Assembly (NCBI RefSeq): GCF_021648855.1
Contig: NZ_JAKJHX010000090.1
Coordinates: forward strand, 16,510-22,109
Reading direction: 5' to 3'
Length of the DNA stretch: 5,600 bases
Source of the DNA: Tychonema litorale BBK16
GTDB taxonomy: Bacteria > Cyanobacteriota > Cyanobacteriia > Cyanobacteriales > Microcoleaceae
Under the pieces are notes generated by a model. That model worked only from the letters and a program-made list of their open reading frames with translations, did not search any database and had not been told where the DNA came from. This document shows, piece after piece, positions 5,141 to 5,600 of the stretch. A program made the translations under genes and the position numbers. Each line of letters begins with the position of its first letter. The first letter of the stretch is position 1.

Positions 5141-5271
5141 TACCCTCTAAATTTTTATTGTCGATCGCAGGCTGAAACCCCATCCTGTTAACGACTTCAA
5201 CTTTTGAATCTATTTTGACCAAAAAAAATCTTAACTCCCCAATCTCCCCCGCGAATAACTAATTAATTTTT

Positions 5272-5299
5272 TATATTAGATACATCAAGCAAAAAGGGG
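5272..5299 (+). promoter_or_regulatory. -10-like box and ribosome-binding site of the small secreted-type gene
   Basis: TATATT at 5272-5277 is a reasonable -10 box, although the bases 17 nt upstream do not look like a -35 box. AGGGG at 5295-5299, seven bases before the ATG, is a good Shine-Dalgarno sequence and is the main reason to accept the small gene. Confidence 0.45.
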
Positions 5300-5306
5300 C
5301 AGTACA

Positions 5307-5477
5307 ATGAACAACATTTTACACAGACTGGCAATGGCCACTTTAGCAACCGCAGCCATATTCACCATTAATACCCTGAATAACTTAACTGAATCATCAG
5401 CCACTACAAAATTTGATGGGGCAGAAATTAATCACAGGGAAACTTTTCCCGTAGCATTTAGTCATTTCAATAAATAA
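5307..5477 (+). CDS. 56-residue protein with signal-like N-terminus
   Basis: I do not recognise this gene. The ATG at 5307 has a well-spaced AGGGG ribosome site. The protein starts MNNILHRLAMATLATAAIFT: a short basic end (His6, Arg7) and a hydrophobic stretch (8-24). It goes on with a polar tail of about 30 residues, including SSATTKFDGAEINHRETF. This suits either a signal peptide, possibly cut near SSA-TT (residues 31-34), giving a tiny exported peptide, or a one-helix membrane anchor. There are no cysteines, so it is neither a lipoprotein nor disulfide-bonded. It is divergent from the HTH-AAA gene, with a 266-bp control region between them, and 31 bp upstream of another frame on the same strand, with which it may form an operon. 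Confidence 0.6.
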   Translation: MNNILHRLAMATLATAAIFTINTLNNLTESSATTKFDGAEINHRETFPVAFSHFNK

Positions 5478-5508
5478 TAACATTCATTGATTGAATTTGG
5501 TATAAATC

Positions 5509-5600
5509 ATGAAGTATACACTTGACTCGCCAGTGGCTACCATTACAACACCTGACTTAGTTAATGCTGAGGCAATCGAAGCCTGCACAACTATAGCGTG
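5509..5600 (+). CDS. Unrecognised gene, first 30 codons; runs off the right edge
   Basis: The ATG at 5509 opens a frame that stays open to the window end. It begins MKYTLDSPVATITTPDLVNA and continues EAIEACTTIA, with no hydrophobic signal, so the product is probably cytosolic. It is Thr/Ala-rich with one Cys (residue 26). There is no clear ribosome-binding site; the upstream bases read TTTGGTATAAATC. Its closeness to the small secreted-type gene suggests co-transcription. Too little is visible for a family call, and the frame could close soon after the edge. Confidence 0.45.
   Translation, partial: MKYTLDSPVATITTPDLVNAEAIEACTTIA

Noticed and set aside
5482..5496. Terminator after the small secreted-type gene (ATTCA/TGAAT)
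   Set aside because: A five-base AT-rich stem without a T run is too weak to call.
5496..5506. Isolated end of the MITE-like element (TTTGGTATAA) before the last gene
   Set aside because: It resembles the element's right end, but ten AT-rich bases without a partner arm are not enough to call an insertion.

Overview
The window looks like chromosomal DNA from a filamentous cyanobacterium of the Oscillatoria/Microcoleus type. The evidence is GCGATCGC (HIP1) octamers at 619-626 and 5017-5024, many further CGATCG cores, C/G-rich palindromic repeats of the kind common in cyanobacteria, and proteins of families that are abundant there (AAA-like/AAA_35 ATPases, cyanobacterial HTH-TIR-AAA proteins, PhyH dioxygenases). 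The genus is an inference.

Layout. (1) 1-963, minus strand: the N-terminal 321 codons of an AAA-like (AAA_35) NTPase that runs off the left edge. Its last ~50 visible codons are a 33-bp tandem repeat read in frame. (2) 964-1085: divergent promoter region holding a dispersed hairpin repeat. (3) 1086-1832, plus strand: a 5-formyltetrahydrofolate cyclo-ligase-like protein. (4) 1833-2287: a decayed region with no intact gene. It holds the first ~15 codons of a macro-domain gene, cut off by repeat DNA (plus strand), and a small single-helix membrane protein gene that appears split by a one-base frameshift (minus strand). Two related hairpin modules flank the latter. (5) 2288-3310, minus strand: a PhyH-type Fe(II)/2-oxoglutarate dioxygenase. 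(6) 3347-3495: a MITE-like element with long imperfect inverted repeats. (7) 3505-5040, minus strand: an HTH + truncated TIR + AAA ATPase protein. (8) 5041-5306: a divergent control region with operator-like repeats. (9) 5307-5477, plus strand: a 56-residue protein with a signal-like N-terminus, then the first 30 codons of an unrecognised gene (5509 to the right edge).

No single complete pathway is visible. The main theme is small palindromic repeats reshaping genes. One is tandemly amplified inside an ATPase reading frame, one probably sits in frame inside the second ATPase, and others surround two gene remnants. The two AAA-like proteins (1-963 and 3505-5040) are distant relatives. The second retains only the first third of its TIR domain. 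The best candidates for something undescribed are the amplified in-frame repeat, the TIR-deleted HTH-AAA protein with its operator-like upstream region, and the small exported peptide with its partner. A conserved multi-gene defence system cannot be claimed from this window alone.
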